Shown: in pieces, positions 26,940 through 35,232 of the stretch
How positions within the stretch are numbered: position 1 is the stretch's first letter
Layout: every line of letters begins with the position of its first letter
Origin: Holophagales bacterium
GTDB lineage: Bacteria > Acidobacteriota > Thermoanaerobaculia > Multivoradales > Multivoraceae
Assembly: GCA_009843505.1 (NCBI GenBank)
Contig: VYDI01000023.1
Coordinates: forward strand, 1-35,277
Length of the DNA: 35,277 nucleotides
Direction of reading: 5' to 3'
Translations under genes and position numbers: made by a program
The notes under the pieces: generated by a model
What the model was told of the DNA's origin: nothing
What the model saw: only the letters and a program-made list of their open reading frames with translations
The model's database searches: none

Positions 26940-29900
26940 ATGTCGACGGCCGCCCGCCCGTTGCGTTTCGCAGCCGCGCTCATCGTCCTCTGTGCTGCGC
27001 CCGGGATGGCTCAGGAGGGCGGTCCGGCGTCGGTCGACGAGCACGAACACACCGAGGCGGGCGAGGCCGAGCACGAGCGCCACACCCACGAGTTCGAGAC
27101 CTTCAGCCACACGGTCACGGTCACCGGGTCGTGGATCCCCGGCACACCGGAGGACGCGGCGCAGCCAGTCTCCGTTCTTTCGCGCGACGACCTGGAGGCG
27201 GAGGGATCGCCCAGCGTGCTCGACCTCATCCGCAATCTCCCGTTCAGCCTCGGCGCGAACCTCGGCTCAGAACAGTTCGGTGTGCGCGCCGGCGCGGACC
27301 GCTCCAGCCTGAACCTGCGCGGTCTCGGGGCGAGCCGCTCCCTCGTTCTCCTGAACGGCGATCGCTTGACCTGGTCGCCGGGAGCCATTCCCGACCAGGC
27401 GCAACTCATGGTCGACACGAACGTCCTGCCGATGGTCGCCGTCGAGCGGGTCGAACTCTTGCGCGACGGCGGCGCGGCGACCTACGGTTCGGACGCGATC
27501 GCCGGCGTGATGAACGTGATCACCCGCAGTCACTTCGACGGCTTCTCGTTCGAAGGAAAGCACAGCGTGATCGACGGTTCGAACGGCGACGGCGAGATCG
27601 GGCTGATCGGCGGCCGGCCTTTCGCCGGCGGCCGGGGCCATGCGGTCAGTTCGCTCGGTCTGTCCCGCCGCGGCCCGATCCGCTTCCTCGACCGGCACTG
27701 GGCGCTTACGCCCTACGCCGACAACCCGCGCGGCGGCTGGTCGGGGACCGGCCGACCGGCGACTTTCTATCCGCTTTCGGGCGCGCCCGGGATCCGGGAC
27801 CCGAACTGCGAGCGCGTCGGCGGCGCGATCAGCAGCCCCGACAGTCCTCTATGCCGCTACCAGTACACGGCGTTCGACAACCTGGTGCAGGACACGCGTC
27901 GCGGGCAGTGGTTCACCGAAGCCTCCTGGGACACCGAGGGCGGCTGGCACCTGGGCGCCGAGTTCCTGGTCGCCCGCAGCGAGGTGCCGTCGTGGTTCAC
28001 CTCGCCTTCCTATCCGCCGACAAGGGTCATGGACACCAGCCGTTCCGTGCGGGCGAACAACCCGGGCCTGATCGACATGGCCAGGCTGTACCCCGGGCTC
28101 TACGGCCCCCATGCCTCCTGCGACGCGCCCTACTGCCTGTGGCGCGGCGACGGCGGCGCCCAGGACGCCGCCGGCCTCGACCCTGCCTGGCAGGAGGTGG
28201 CCTGGATTCGCGGCCGGACGTTCGGCCAGGAGGGACCTTTGCGCAGCTACGTCCGCGAGTCCGAGACCGAGCGCGTCGCCTTCGACCTCGAGGGAGTGAC
28301 GGGCGAGACCCTGTGGGCCTTTCGCGCGTCGTGGTCGGCCGCGGAGCGGAAACTCGAGGACGGCGATGTCCTGGACTACCGCCTCCGGCGCGCGCTGGCG
28401 GGACTCGGCGGCCTCGCCTGCGAGCAGCATGTGCCGAACGAGCACGACGGTGGCGGCAACCTGAGCTTCTCGCTCGAGACGCTGCGCAGGCACGCCGGCC
28501 AGGGCGACTGCAGGTACTGGATCCCCTTCTCCAACTCGATCCGTCCCCATCCCGCCGTGCCGGGCGTCACGAACCCCGACTACGATCCGGCCTTCGACAA
28601 CGGCCACCTGTTCGACTACCTGACGACGGTCCTGGGGACGCGCGGCGAAACGACCCTGTTCGTCCTGGAAGCCGTGGCCAGCGGCCTCCTCGGGTGGAAT
28701 CTCCCCGGCGGCACGGCCGAGTACGCGGTCGGCGCCCAGTGGCGTGGCGAGACCTACGAACTGACGCCCTACTCGGTCGGCGTCACGCCGCCCCGCGGTG
28801 GCGCGCTTCACGACATCGGGATCTACCCCTGCCCCGGCGGCCCGGAGATCACCTCCTGCGACAAGCCGGAGGGCCTGTTCGTCTACCTGCCGCCCGGCTT
28901 CTCGACCGAGGACGCCCGCGGCATCGGGTCCGTGTTCGGTGAATTGTCGCTGCCGCTGGCCTCCTCCCTCGACAGCCAGCTTTCGCTGCGCTTCGAGGAC
29001 TACGGCGGGGACGTCGGCTCGAGCCTCGATCCGAAGGTCGCTCTGCGATGGCAGGCGACCGACGCGCTGGCGCTGCGCGGTTCCCTGGGCACCACGTTCC
29101 GCGGTCCGACGCTCAATCAGACGGTCTCCGGCATTGCGGAGACGTCGCGCGAGAACATCGGTCCCATCGGCACCGCGAAGCCGGTCCGCATTGTTGGCGA
29201 TCCCGCGCTCGACCCGGAGTCGGCAACGACGTTCAATGTCGGCCTGGTGGCCGAGCGGAGCGGTCTGGCCGGCGCCGGGAGCCGGCTCTTCGCCACGCTC
29301 GACTACTGGCGCTACGACTTCACCGATCCGCTGGTCATCCAGCCCTTCAGCGCCGTGATCGGTTTGGCCTGCCCCCCCGCCGACCATCCCCTGTGCGATC
29401 CGGGGTCCTCCTGGTTCGAGGCCCTGACGATCAGCGGCGGCGTACCGACGATCGAGAATCTCGACGCCGTCTCCGTGCGGATCGTCAACGGTCCGGACAT
29501 CGAGACCGACGGCATCGATTTCCGGGCGGAGTTCGAGGCCGATGCAGGCCGGGGACGCCTCCGCGTGGGCACCTCGGCCACCTACGCGCTGTCCTGGCGG
29601 ATCGACGGTTGGGAACTCGGCGAGGCGTACGACGCGAAGGGCCGGCTGAACTACGACACCTCCCTCGCCCGACCGCTCCCGGAGCTCAAGGGTCGCGTCT
29701 TCGCAGGCTACTCGCGCGGTCGGTTCACCGGTCGCTGGCACCTGAACTACACCGACTCCTTCCTCCAGGACGCGCCGCCGCCGTGGGGCATTGATTACCC
29801 CGTCGACGCCCACGCCACCAACGACGTCCACGTCTCCTGGTCCCTACCCGGCGACCGCGTCACGCTCTTCACCTCGATTCTCAACCTGGCCGACGAGGAC

Positions 29901-29993
29901 CCGCCGCTGATCTTCCGCCCGGCGAACTACGATGCCTCGACGCACGAGGCCCTGGGCCGGATCCTCAGCATCGGCGTGCGGTTCGAACTCTGA
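26940..29993 (+). CDS. TonB-dependent receptor with His-rich N-terminus (tandem paralogue 1)
   Basis: The 1017-residue protein has a Sec signal (ending GMAQ at about 25) and then a His/Glu-rich stretch (HEHTEAGEAEHERHTHE). The TonB box HTVTVTGSWIPGT and plug (LNLRGLGASRSLVLLNGDR, ERVELLRDGGAATYGSDAIA, GVMNVIT) follow. A long barrel ends GRILSIGVRFEL with a terminal-region Phe. It is larger than typical siderophore receptors because of extended extracellular loops that include several Cys (for example CDAPYCLW, CPGGPEITSC). The His-rich segment would lie in the periplasm next to the TonB box and could bind a transition metal; that is inference by analogy with His-rich zinc/copper importers. 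It is closely similar along its whole length to the receptor at 31844. Its TGA overlaps the CHAT gene start by one base. Confidence 0.93.
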   Translation: MSTAARPLRFAAALIVLCAAPGMAQEGGPASVDEHEHTEAGEAEHERHTHEFETFSHTVTVTGSWIPGTPEDAAQPVSVLSRDDLEAEGSPSVLDLIRNLPFSLGANLGSEQFGVRAGADRSSLNLRGLGASRSLVLLNGDRLTWSPGAIPDQAQLMVDTNVLPMVAVERVELLRDGGAATYGSDAIAGVMNVITRSHFDGFSFEGKHSVIDGSNGDGEIGLIGGRPFAGGRGHAVSSLGLSRRGPIRFLDRHWALTPYADNPRGGWSGTGRPATFYPLSGAPGIRDPNCERVGGAISSPDSPLCRYQYTAFDNLVQDTRRGQWFTEASWDTEGGWHLGAEFLVARSEVPSWFTSPSYPPTRVMDTSRSVRANNPGLIDMARLYPGLYGPHASCDAPYCLWRGDGGAQDAAGLDPAWQEVAWIRGRTFGQEGPLRSYVRESETERVAFDLEGVTGETLWAFRASWSAAERKLEDGDVLDYRLRRALAGLGGLACEQHVPNEHDGGGNLSFSLETLRRHAGQGDCRYWIPFSNSIRPHPAVPGVTNPDYDPAFDNGHLFDYLTTVLGTRGETTLFVLEAVASGLLGWNLPGGTAEYAVGAQWRGETYELTPYSVGVTPPRGGALHDIGIYPCPGGPEITSCDKPEGLFVYLPPGFSTEDARGIGSVFGELSLPLASSLDSQLSLRFEDYGGDVGSSLDPKVALRWQATDALALRGSLGTTFRGPTLNQTVSGIAETSRENIGPIGTAKPVRIVGDPALDPESATTFNVGLVAERSGLAGAGSRLFATLDYWRYDFTDPLVIQPFSAVIGLACPPADHPLCDPGSSWFEALTISGGVPTIENLDAVSVRIVNGPDIETDGIDFRAEFEADAGRGRLRVGTSATYALSWRIDGWELGEAYDAKGRLNYDTSLARPLPELKGRVFAGYSRGRFTGRWHLNYTDSFLQDAPPPWGIDYPVDAHATNDVHVSWSLPGDRVTLFTSILNLADEDPPLIFRPANYDASTHEALGRILSIGVRFEL

Positions 29994-31270
29994 TGACGAC
30001 AGGCAGGACACCGGGGAGGTGGTCGTCGGCTGCCGCCTGGACGGGCGCCGCGATCCTGAGCCTGTCGGTCTCCGGCGCGCTGCCCGCCCATCCACAGGCC
30101 GGTGAAGATGCCACTTCCCTCCCCAGCTTCTTCCGGCCAAACAGGCCGGAAGTCGCGACCCTGGTGTACAACGCTTCTCCCGGCCGCCCGGTGGCCCTGA
30201 CCTTCGTCCCAGGGTCAGGCGGCGATCCGGTCGTACTGAGCCTGAACGCGAGCGCCGGGGAAGTGCATGCTCTCGTCGCGGAACTGCGCGAACTCTCGCT
30301 GCTCCGGCCGCCGGCCTCGCTCGGCCGGATCGTCCGCCTCGGCGACGAGCTCGGTGACGTCCTCCTTGGCCCGGTCGCTGAACAGCTCCGGAACGTCCCG
30401 CACCTCGCCCTGTCCGCCGACGGGCCGCTCAGCGACCTGCCTTTCGGCGCCATTCGAGCACCCAGATCGCTCGATTCCCTGGGCCGCTTCCTGATCGAGA
30501 CCCGTACTCTGTGCTGGGTCGATCCGGCCCTGGCGGGCGGCAACGACGACAACCCGCCGGCGGGCCAAAGGCCCGTAGCGCTGGCGATCGCCGACGCTGT
30601 CTACCGGCCACCGGCACGTCCGCTCGGCGCCTCGATGAGCGACGGCGGCATCTCCTGGCGCCTGCACGCGGCACGCCGAAACCAGGCGAGCACGATCAGC
30701 GCCCTGGGCATGCCGGTGGTGTCGCGATTCGGTCAGGCCGCCTCACCGGCCCTCCTCTGGGAGTCGACCGAGAGTTACGCCGTCCGGTTCCTTCACCTGG
30801 CCGTCGAAGCGCGGATCGACCCGGGCAACGCCGACCGTTCAGCCCTGCTGCTCTCCCCCGAGGAGTACGACGAGCAGGCCATTCCCGTGACCGCCGGCCA
30901 ACTGGCGTCGGGACTCGCGCTCGAACGCGAGGCGCTGGTCGTCCTTTCCGGCCTGGACACGGGAGACCACGGCAGCGGCCCCGGCCCGTTCGTCGAAGCC
31001 TTCGGCGCCGCGGGCGCGGGTTCCCTCGTCGCATCCCTCTGGCCCGTCGTCGACGAATCCGCCACGCACCTGTTCGCCTCGTTCTACGGCAGCGTGGCCA
31101 GGGGTGTGCCCACGGCCGCGGCGCTCCGACAAGCGCAGCTCGGCCTTCTGGCGGGAGCGCTTCGATTCGACCAGGGCGAGGGCCGGGAGCCCGTGGAGTT
31201 CGATGCTTCGCATCCGTACTACTGGGCCGGCTACCGGATCTATCGAGAGTCGGCAGACGCCTGCGGTTGA
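29993..31270 (+). CDS. Exported CHAT-domain protein lacking both catalytic residues
   Basis: The 425-residue protein has a signal-like N-terminus (hydrophobic 15-32, PAHPQA). A CHAT (caspase HetF-associated) domain then follows from about 90 to the end, without TPR repeats. Landmarks: LSADGPLSDLPFGAI (139-153), VRFLHLAVEARI (264-275), REALVVLSGLDTGDHGSG (312-329), GAGSLVASLWPVVDESATHL, AALRQAQLGLL and HPYYWAGYRIY. In active CHAT peptidases these read HFATHG and LSACETG. Here the catalytic His position is E272 and the Cys position is L321, so it is predicted not to be a protease. The start overlaps the receptor stop as TGATG, which implies translational coupling and equal expression with the receptor. 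A binding, scaffold or regulatory role near the outer membrane is inferred. CHAT proteins are known from cell-death and defence systems, but nothing else here supports that use. Confidence 0.87.
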   Translation: MTTGRTPGRWSSAAAWTGAAILSLSVSGALPAHPQAGEDATSLPSFFRPNRPEVATLVYNASPGRPVALTFVPGSGGDPVVLSLNASAGEVHALVAELRELSLLRPPASLGRIVRLGDELGDVLLGPVAEQLRNVPHLALSADGPLSDLPFGAIRAPRSLDSLGRFLIETRTLCWVDPALAGGNDDNPPAGQRPVALAIADAVYRPPARPLGASMSDGGISWRLHAARRNQASTISALGMPVVSRFGQAASPALLWESTESYAVRFLHLAVEARIDPGNADRSALLLSPEEYDEQAIPVTAGQLASGLALEREALVVLSGLDTGDHGSGPGPFVEAFGAAGAGSLVASLWPVVDESATHLFASFYGSVARGVPTAAALRQAQLGLLAGALRFDQGEGREPVEFDASHPYYWAGYRIYRESADACG

Positions 31271-31278
31271 GACCAGCG

Positions 31279-31284
31279 TAGAAT
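31279..31284 (+). promoter_or_regulatory. Candidate -10 box for leaderless Cys-rich lipoprotein mRNA
   Basis: TAGAAT ends 7 nt before the ATG at 31292 (CGTAGAATCCCCGCC), with no Shine-Dalgarno sequence. This is the closest to consensus of the leaderless-type boxes in the window. It lies just after the CHAT stop, so the lipoprotein may have its own promoter. Confidence 0.4.
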
Positions 31285-31291
31285 CCCCGCC

Positions 31292-31792
31292 ATGAATCGC
31301 CGCGCCGATCGTCTCTGCCTTCGCGCCATCACGGCCAGTCTCCTTCTCGGCGTATTCACCGCCTGGGGCTGCGGCAACTCACCGCCGGCGGCGGCGCCCA
31401 CGGTCGTGGCCGCAGACGATCCCGTTGCCGCGCTGCTGGCGCTGCCGATGGAGCGGTTGATCGCGTACGACGCCGAGATCAAGCTGACCGCGGCCCAGGA
31501 AGAGATCAAGCGCGCCGCCCTGACGCCGATTCCCGCCCCCTGCTGCAGCGACCGGTCGGCCTACACTTGCTGCTGCCAGTGCAACCTGGGGCGGGCCTGG
31601 TGGGGCCTGTCGAAAGTGCTCATCACGGAGCACGGTCAGAGCGCTGCCGAGGTCCAGGCCAACGTGGAACGCTGGATCCGGAACGTCCGCCCACAGGGCT
31701 TCGCCGGCGACTCCTGCTACACGGGGCGCTGCTCCACCGCGGCGAGGCACGACGGCTGTTCGGGCATGAACCCGAACCGGATCGTGAGCTGA
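31292..31792 (+). CDS. Cys-rich lipoprotein of unknown function
   Basis: The 166-residue product has a lipoprotein signal (ASLLLGVFTAWGC, lipid-modified C27). A low-complexity linker follows, then a compact domain with nine cysteines: C84-C85, C93-C94-C95, C97, C142, C147 and C156. Key segments are APCCSDRSAYTCCCQCNLGR, then AWWGLSKVLITEHG, a helical WIRNV region, and GDSCYTGRCSTAARHDGCSG. H114 and H153 add possible ligands. The Cys density, CCCxC cluster and envelope location suggest metal binding or a disulfide-knotted fold. I do not recognise a named family. It sits between the CHAT gene (21 bp) and the second His-rich TonB receptor (51 bp), so it probably belongs to the same cassette. Base composition is like its neighbours. 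Confidence 0.85.
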   Translation: MNRRADRLCLRAITASLLLGVFTAWGCGNSPPAAAPTVVAADDPVAALLALPMERLIAYDAEIKLTAAQEEIKRAALTPIPAPCCSDRSAYTCCCQCNLGRAWWGLSKVLITEHGQSAAEVQANVERWIRNVRPQGFAGDSCYTGRCSTAARHDGCSGMNPNRIVS

Positions 31793-31843
31793 CCCGCCGA
31801 CGCGATCCAGCTCCAGGACACCTAACGGAGGGAGCCTGAAGCC

Positions 31844-34800
31844 ATGCCCCGGGCATCCACCTCCCGGCAAGCGTTCATCCTGTCGGCGGTCGCCATCCTC
31901 CTGGCGTCCGGCGCCATGGCCCAGGAGGCCGATCACGACCACGCGGACGAGCATGAAGACGCGGGCGCGGAGGAGACCGAGCACGCCCACGAAGTCGAGA
32001 CCTTCAGTCACACAGTCACGGTCACCGGCTCCTGGATTCCGGGAACCCCCGAAGACGCCGCGCAGCCTGTCTCGGTGCTGTCCCGCGAGGACCTGGAGGC
32101 GGAGGGCTCGCCCGGCATCCTCGGCGTCATCCGCAACCTCTCGTTCAGTCTCGGCGCGGACCTGGAATCCGACCAGTTCGGCGCGCGCACGAACGAGGAC
32201 CGCTCGACGCTCAACCTGCGCGGTCTTGGCCCGAGCCGCTCCCTGGTGCTCCTGAACGGCGACCGCCTGACCTGGTCTCCAGGCGCCATCCCGGACCAGG
32301 CGCAACTCATCGTCGACACGAGCGTCCTGCCCATGGTAGCGGTCGAGCAGGTCGAGTTCCTGCGTGACGGAGGCGCCGCGACGTACGGCTCCGACGCCAT
32401 CGCCGGCGTGATGAACGTGATCACCCGGAGCCACTTCGACGGTCTGTCCTTCGAGGGAAAGCACAGCGTGATCGACGGTTCGAACGGCGACGGCGAGGTC
32501 GGCACCATCGGCGGCGGACCGTTCGGCGCCGGCCGTGGTCACGTGGTGAGTTCCGTCGGCCTCTCGCGGCGAAGTCCGATCCGCCTCCGCGACCGCGACT
32601 GGGCCGTCCGGCCCTACGCCGACAATCCGCGGGGCGGCTGGTCGGGTACCGGACGGCCGGCGGTGTTCTACCCGCTCTCGGGCGCGCCGGCGGTCCGCGA
32701 CCCGAACTGCGAGCGCGTCGGCGGCGCGGTCAGCAGTCCCGGCAGCCCGCTCTGCCGGGTCCAGTACACGCCATTCGACAACCTGGTGCAGGACACGCGT
32801 CGGGGTCAGTGGTTCACGGAAGCCTCGTGGGACACGGAGGGTGGCTGGCACATCGGGGCCGAGGTCCTGTTCGCCAGGGGAGACGTGCCTTCGTGGCAGA
32901 CCTCGCCCGGCTATCCGCCGAACAAGGTCGTCGATCCCACGCGGTCGGTGCGAGCGAACAACCCGGGGCTCGTCGACATGGCCCGGCTCTACCCTGAGCT
33001 GTACGGCGCCTACGCCTTCTGCGACGCGTCCTGGTGCGGCTGGCAGGGAGACGGCGGCGCCCAGGACGCGGCGGGAATCGACCCGGCCTGGCAGGAAGTG
33101 GCCTGGATTCGAGGCCGGATGTTCGGCCAGGAGGGCCCCCTCCGTAGCCACATCCGCGAATCCGATACGGAACGGTTCGCGTTCGACCTCGAAGGGGTGA
33201 CCGGCGAGACCCTCTGGGCGTTCCGGGCCTCCTGGTCGAGCGCCGATCGCAGGTTCGAGGACGGCGACGCCCTGCATTACCGCGCCCGGCGCGCGCTGTC
33301 CGGTCTCGGCGGCCTTGCCTGCGAGCAACAGGTGCCGAACGAGCACGACAAGGGCGGCAATCTGAGCTTCTCCCTGGACACCCTGCGCCGGCACGCCGGC
33401 CAGGGCGACTGCCGCTACTGGATCCCGTTCTCCAACTCGATCAGCCCCCATCCCCTGGTACCGAGCGCCTCGAACCCCGACTACGACCCGGCGTTCGACA
33501 ACGGCCCCCTGCACGACTACCTGACGACGATCCTCGGCAACCGGGGTGAGACGTCCCTGCTCGTCGTGGAAGCGGTGGCGAGCGGCCTGCTCGACTGGAG
33601 CCTCCCCGGCGGCGCGGCGGAGTACGCGGCCGGCGTCCAGTGGCGCGGCGAAGCCTACGAGTTGCGGCCCTACACGGTCGGCGCGCCGACACCGCGGGGC
33701 GGCGCCCTGCACGACATCGCGATCTACCCCTGCCCGGGCGGCCCGGAGGTCACATCGTGCGAGAAACGCGAGGGAGTGTTCGCCTACCTGCCCCCGTCCT
33801 TCCCGCTCGAGGACGATCGCGGGATCGGCTCCGTCTTCGGCGAACTCTCGCTGCCGCTCGCCCCCTCGGTCGAAAGCCAGGTCTCGCTCCGCTTCGAGGA
33901 CTACGGCGGCGACGTCGGCTCGAGTCTCGACCCCAAGTTGGCCCTGCGCTGGCAGGCCACGGACGCGCTGGCCCTGCGCGGCTCCTTCGGCACCACGTTC
34001 CGCGGACCGACACTGAACCAGACGATCGACGGAATCGCCGACACCTCGCGCTTCTTCATCGGTCGCATCGGCACGTTCAAGCCGATCCACATCCACGGCG
34101 ATCCCGCACTCGACCCGGAGTCGGCCACGACGCTCAACACGGGCCTGGTGTTCGAGCGCAGCGGCCTCGGCGGCGGCAGCGGCCGCTTCTTCGCCACCGT
34201 CGACTACTGGCGCTACGACTTCACCGACCCGCTCGTCATCCAGCCCTTCAACTCCATTCTCGGCCTCGCCTGCCCGCCCGCGAGCCATCCCCTGTGCGAC
34301 GAGACCTCGCCCTGGTTCGACGGGCTGACCATCAGCGGCGGCGTTCCCAGCCTCGAGAACCTCGACACGCTCGCCGTACGGATCGTCAACGGTCCGGACA
34401 TCGAGACCGACGGCATCGACTTCCGCGCCGACTTCCAGACCAGCGCGGGCCCAGGACGTCTGACCCTGGGCGCGTCAGGCACGACCACCCTGTCCTGGCA
34501 CATCGACGGCTGGGAACTCGGCGACCCCTACGACGCGAAGGGAAGGCTGAACTACGACACCTCCCTCGCCCGCGCCCTGCCGGAGTTCAAGGGCCGTCTC
34601 TTCGCCGGCTACACGTTCGGCCCCTTTACCGGCCGCTGGCACCTGAACTACACCGATTCCTATGTCCACGACGCCCCCGCCCCCTGGGGCGACAACTACC
34701 CCATCGACGCCTTCGCCACCCACGACCTCCACGTCTCCTGGACCATCCCCGGGGACAAGGCGACGCTCTTCGCGTCCATCGTCAACCTCGGCGACCAGGA

Positions 34801-34894
34801 CCCACCCCGCGTCTTCCGCCAGATCAACTACGACCCGTCGACCCACAACCCCCTGGGCCGGATCCTCAGCATCGGCCTGCGGCTGGAGCTGTAG
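31844..34894 (+). CDS. TonB-dependent receptor with His-rich N-terminus (tandem paralogue 2)
   Basis: The 1016-residue protein has a signal peptide ending GAMAQ and a His/Asp/Glu-rich segment (ADHDHADEHEDAGAEETEHA). Then come the same TonB box and plug as its paralogue (HTVTVTGSWIPGTPEDAAQ) and a barrel ending GRILSIGLRLEL. Most blocks of the two receptors align without gaps. Differences are concentrated in the N-terminal His-rich tract and scattered loop positions, for example CDASWCGW instead of CDAPYCLW. CGGAGGGAG precedes the ATG, so unlike paralogue 1 it has a normal ribosome-binding site. Two receptors of near-equal length in one cassette may bind related ligands, or offer alternative surface loops against phage or competition. 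Downstream is non-coding DNA with repeats. Confidence 0.93.
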   Translation: MPRASTSRQAFILSAVAILLASGAMAQEADHDHADEHEDAGAEETEHAHEVETFSHTVTVTGSWIPGTPEDAAQPVSVLSREDLEAEGSPGILGVIRNLSFSLGADLESDQFGARTNEDRSTLNLRGLGPSRSLVLLNGDRLTWSPGAIPDQAQLIVDTSVLPMVAVEQVEFLRDGGAATYGSDAIAGVMNVITRSHFDGLSFEGKHSVIDGSNGDGEVGTIGGGPFGAGRGHVVSSVGLSRRSPIRLRDRDWAVRPYADNPRGGWSGTGRPAVFYPLSGAPAVRDPNCERVGGAVSSPGSPLCRVQYTPFDNLVQDTRRGQWFTEASWDTEGGWHIGAEVLFARGDVPSWQTSPGYPPNKVVDPTRSVRANNPGLVDMARLYPELYGAYAFCDASWCGWQGDGGAQDAAGIDPAWQEVAWIRGRMFGQEGPLRSHIRESDTERFAFDLEGVTGETLWAFRASWSSADRRFEDGDALHYRARRALSGLGGLACEQQVPNEHDKGGNLSFSLDTLRRHAGQGDCRYWIPFSNSISPHPLVPSASNPDYDPAFDNGPLHDYLTTILGNRGETSLLVVEAVASGLLDWSLPGGAAEYAAGVQWRGEAYELRPYTVGAPTPRGGALHDIAIYPCPGGPEVTSCEKREGVFAYLPPSFPLEDDRGIGSVFGELSLPLAPSVESQVSLRFEDYGGDVGSSLDPKLALRWQATDALALRGSFGTTFRGPTLNQTIDGIADTSRFFIGRIGTFKPIHIHGDPALDPESATTLNTGLVFERSGLGGGSGRFFATVDYWRYDFTDPLVIQPFNSILGLACPPASHPLCDETSPWFDGLTISGGVPSLENLDTLAVRIVNGPDIETDGIDFRADFQTSAGPGRLTLGASGTTTLSWHIDGWELGDPYDAKGRLNYDTSLARALPEFKGRLFAGYTFGPFTGRWHLNYTDSYVHDAPAPWGDNYPIDAFATHDLHVSWTIPGDKATLFASIVNLGDQDPPRVFRQINYDPSTHNPLGRILSIGLRLEL

Positions 34895-34987
34895 TCCAGG
34901 TCAACGATCTCCCCTCCAGCCCGATGCGGATCCGCTCCGCAACCGAGGTCGGCCTTCGGCCGGCGTTCGTGCCGCCTTCGGCGGCGA

Positions 34988-35014
34988 GCCGGCGGGGACG
35001 CCGGCGCACCCGGT
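34988..35014 (+). repeat. 27-bp dispersed GC-rich repeat, copy D
   Basis: Matches copy A at 26 of 27 positions (final ACCCGGT instead of ACCCAGT). Located in the non-coding right end. Confidence 0.8.
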
Positions 35015-35058
35015 GTGCGGCACTCCGAACCCTGGGCCCGGCTCCCACCGAAGTCCAG

Positions 35059-35232
35059 CCGGCAGCAGGCCGGGGAGGAGGGTCCCAGGGGGCTAGAGGC
35101 CGCCGACTGCCGATGTCTTGCAAGCAGCCGACAACCTCACGGAGCGCAGCCGACCGAAGCGAACCCCCACCCCCTCATCAACCAAGATGGCGTGAGCGTC
35201 CCCTGGGACCCACCTCCCCGGCCTGGTGCCGG
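35059..35232. repeat. 33-bp imperfect inverted repeat enclosing 108 bp
   Basis: The left arm (35059-35091) and right arm (35200-35232) are reverse complements with two mismatches; the shared core is GGGTCCCAGGGG. The 108-bp interior has no open frame of note. The size and structure resemble a small non-autonomous element or a paired REP-type repeat. No transposase is nearby and no flanking target duplication was recognised. Confidence 0.7.

Noticed and set aside
29993..31270. CHAT gene as an active caspase-like defence protease
   Set aside because: Both catalytic positions are substituted (E272, L321), and no sensor, TPR, effector or other defence gene is adjacent.
31379..34288. Very long minus-strand open frame opposite the second His-rich receptor
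   Set aside because: The same antisense pattern appears opposite the first receptor, as expected from GC-rich codon use; no domain or signal was seen.
35059..35232. Insertion sequence ends
   Set aside because: There is no transposase frame between or beside the arms and no target duplication was recognised, so only a small repeat element is claimed.
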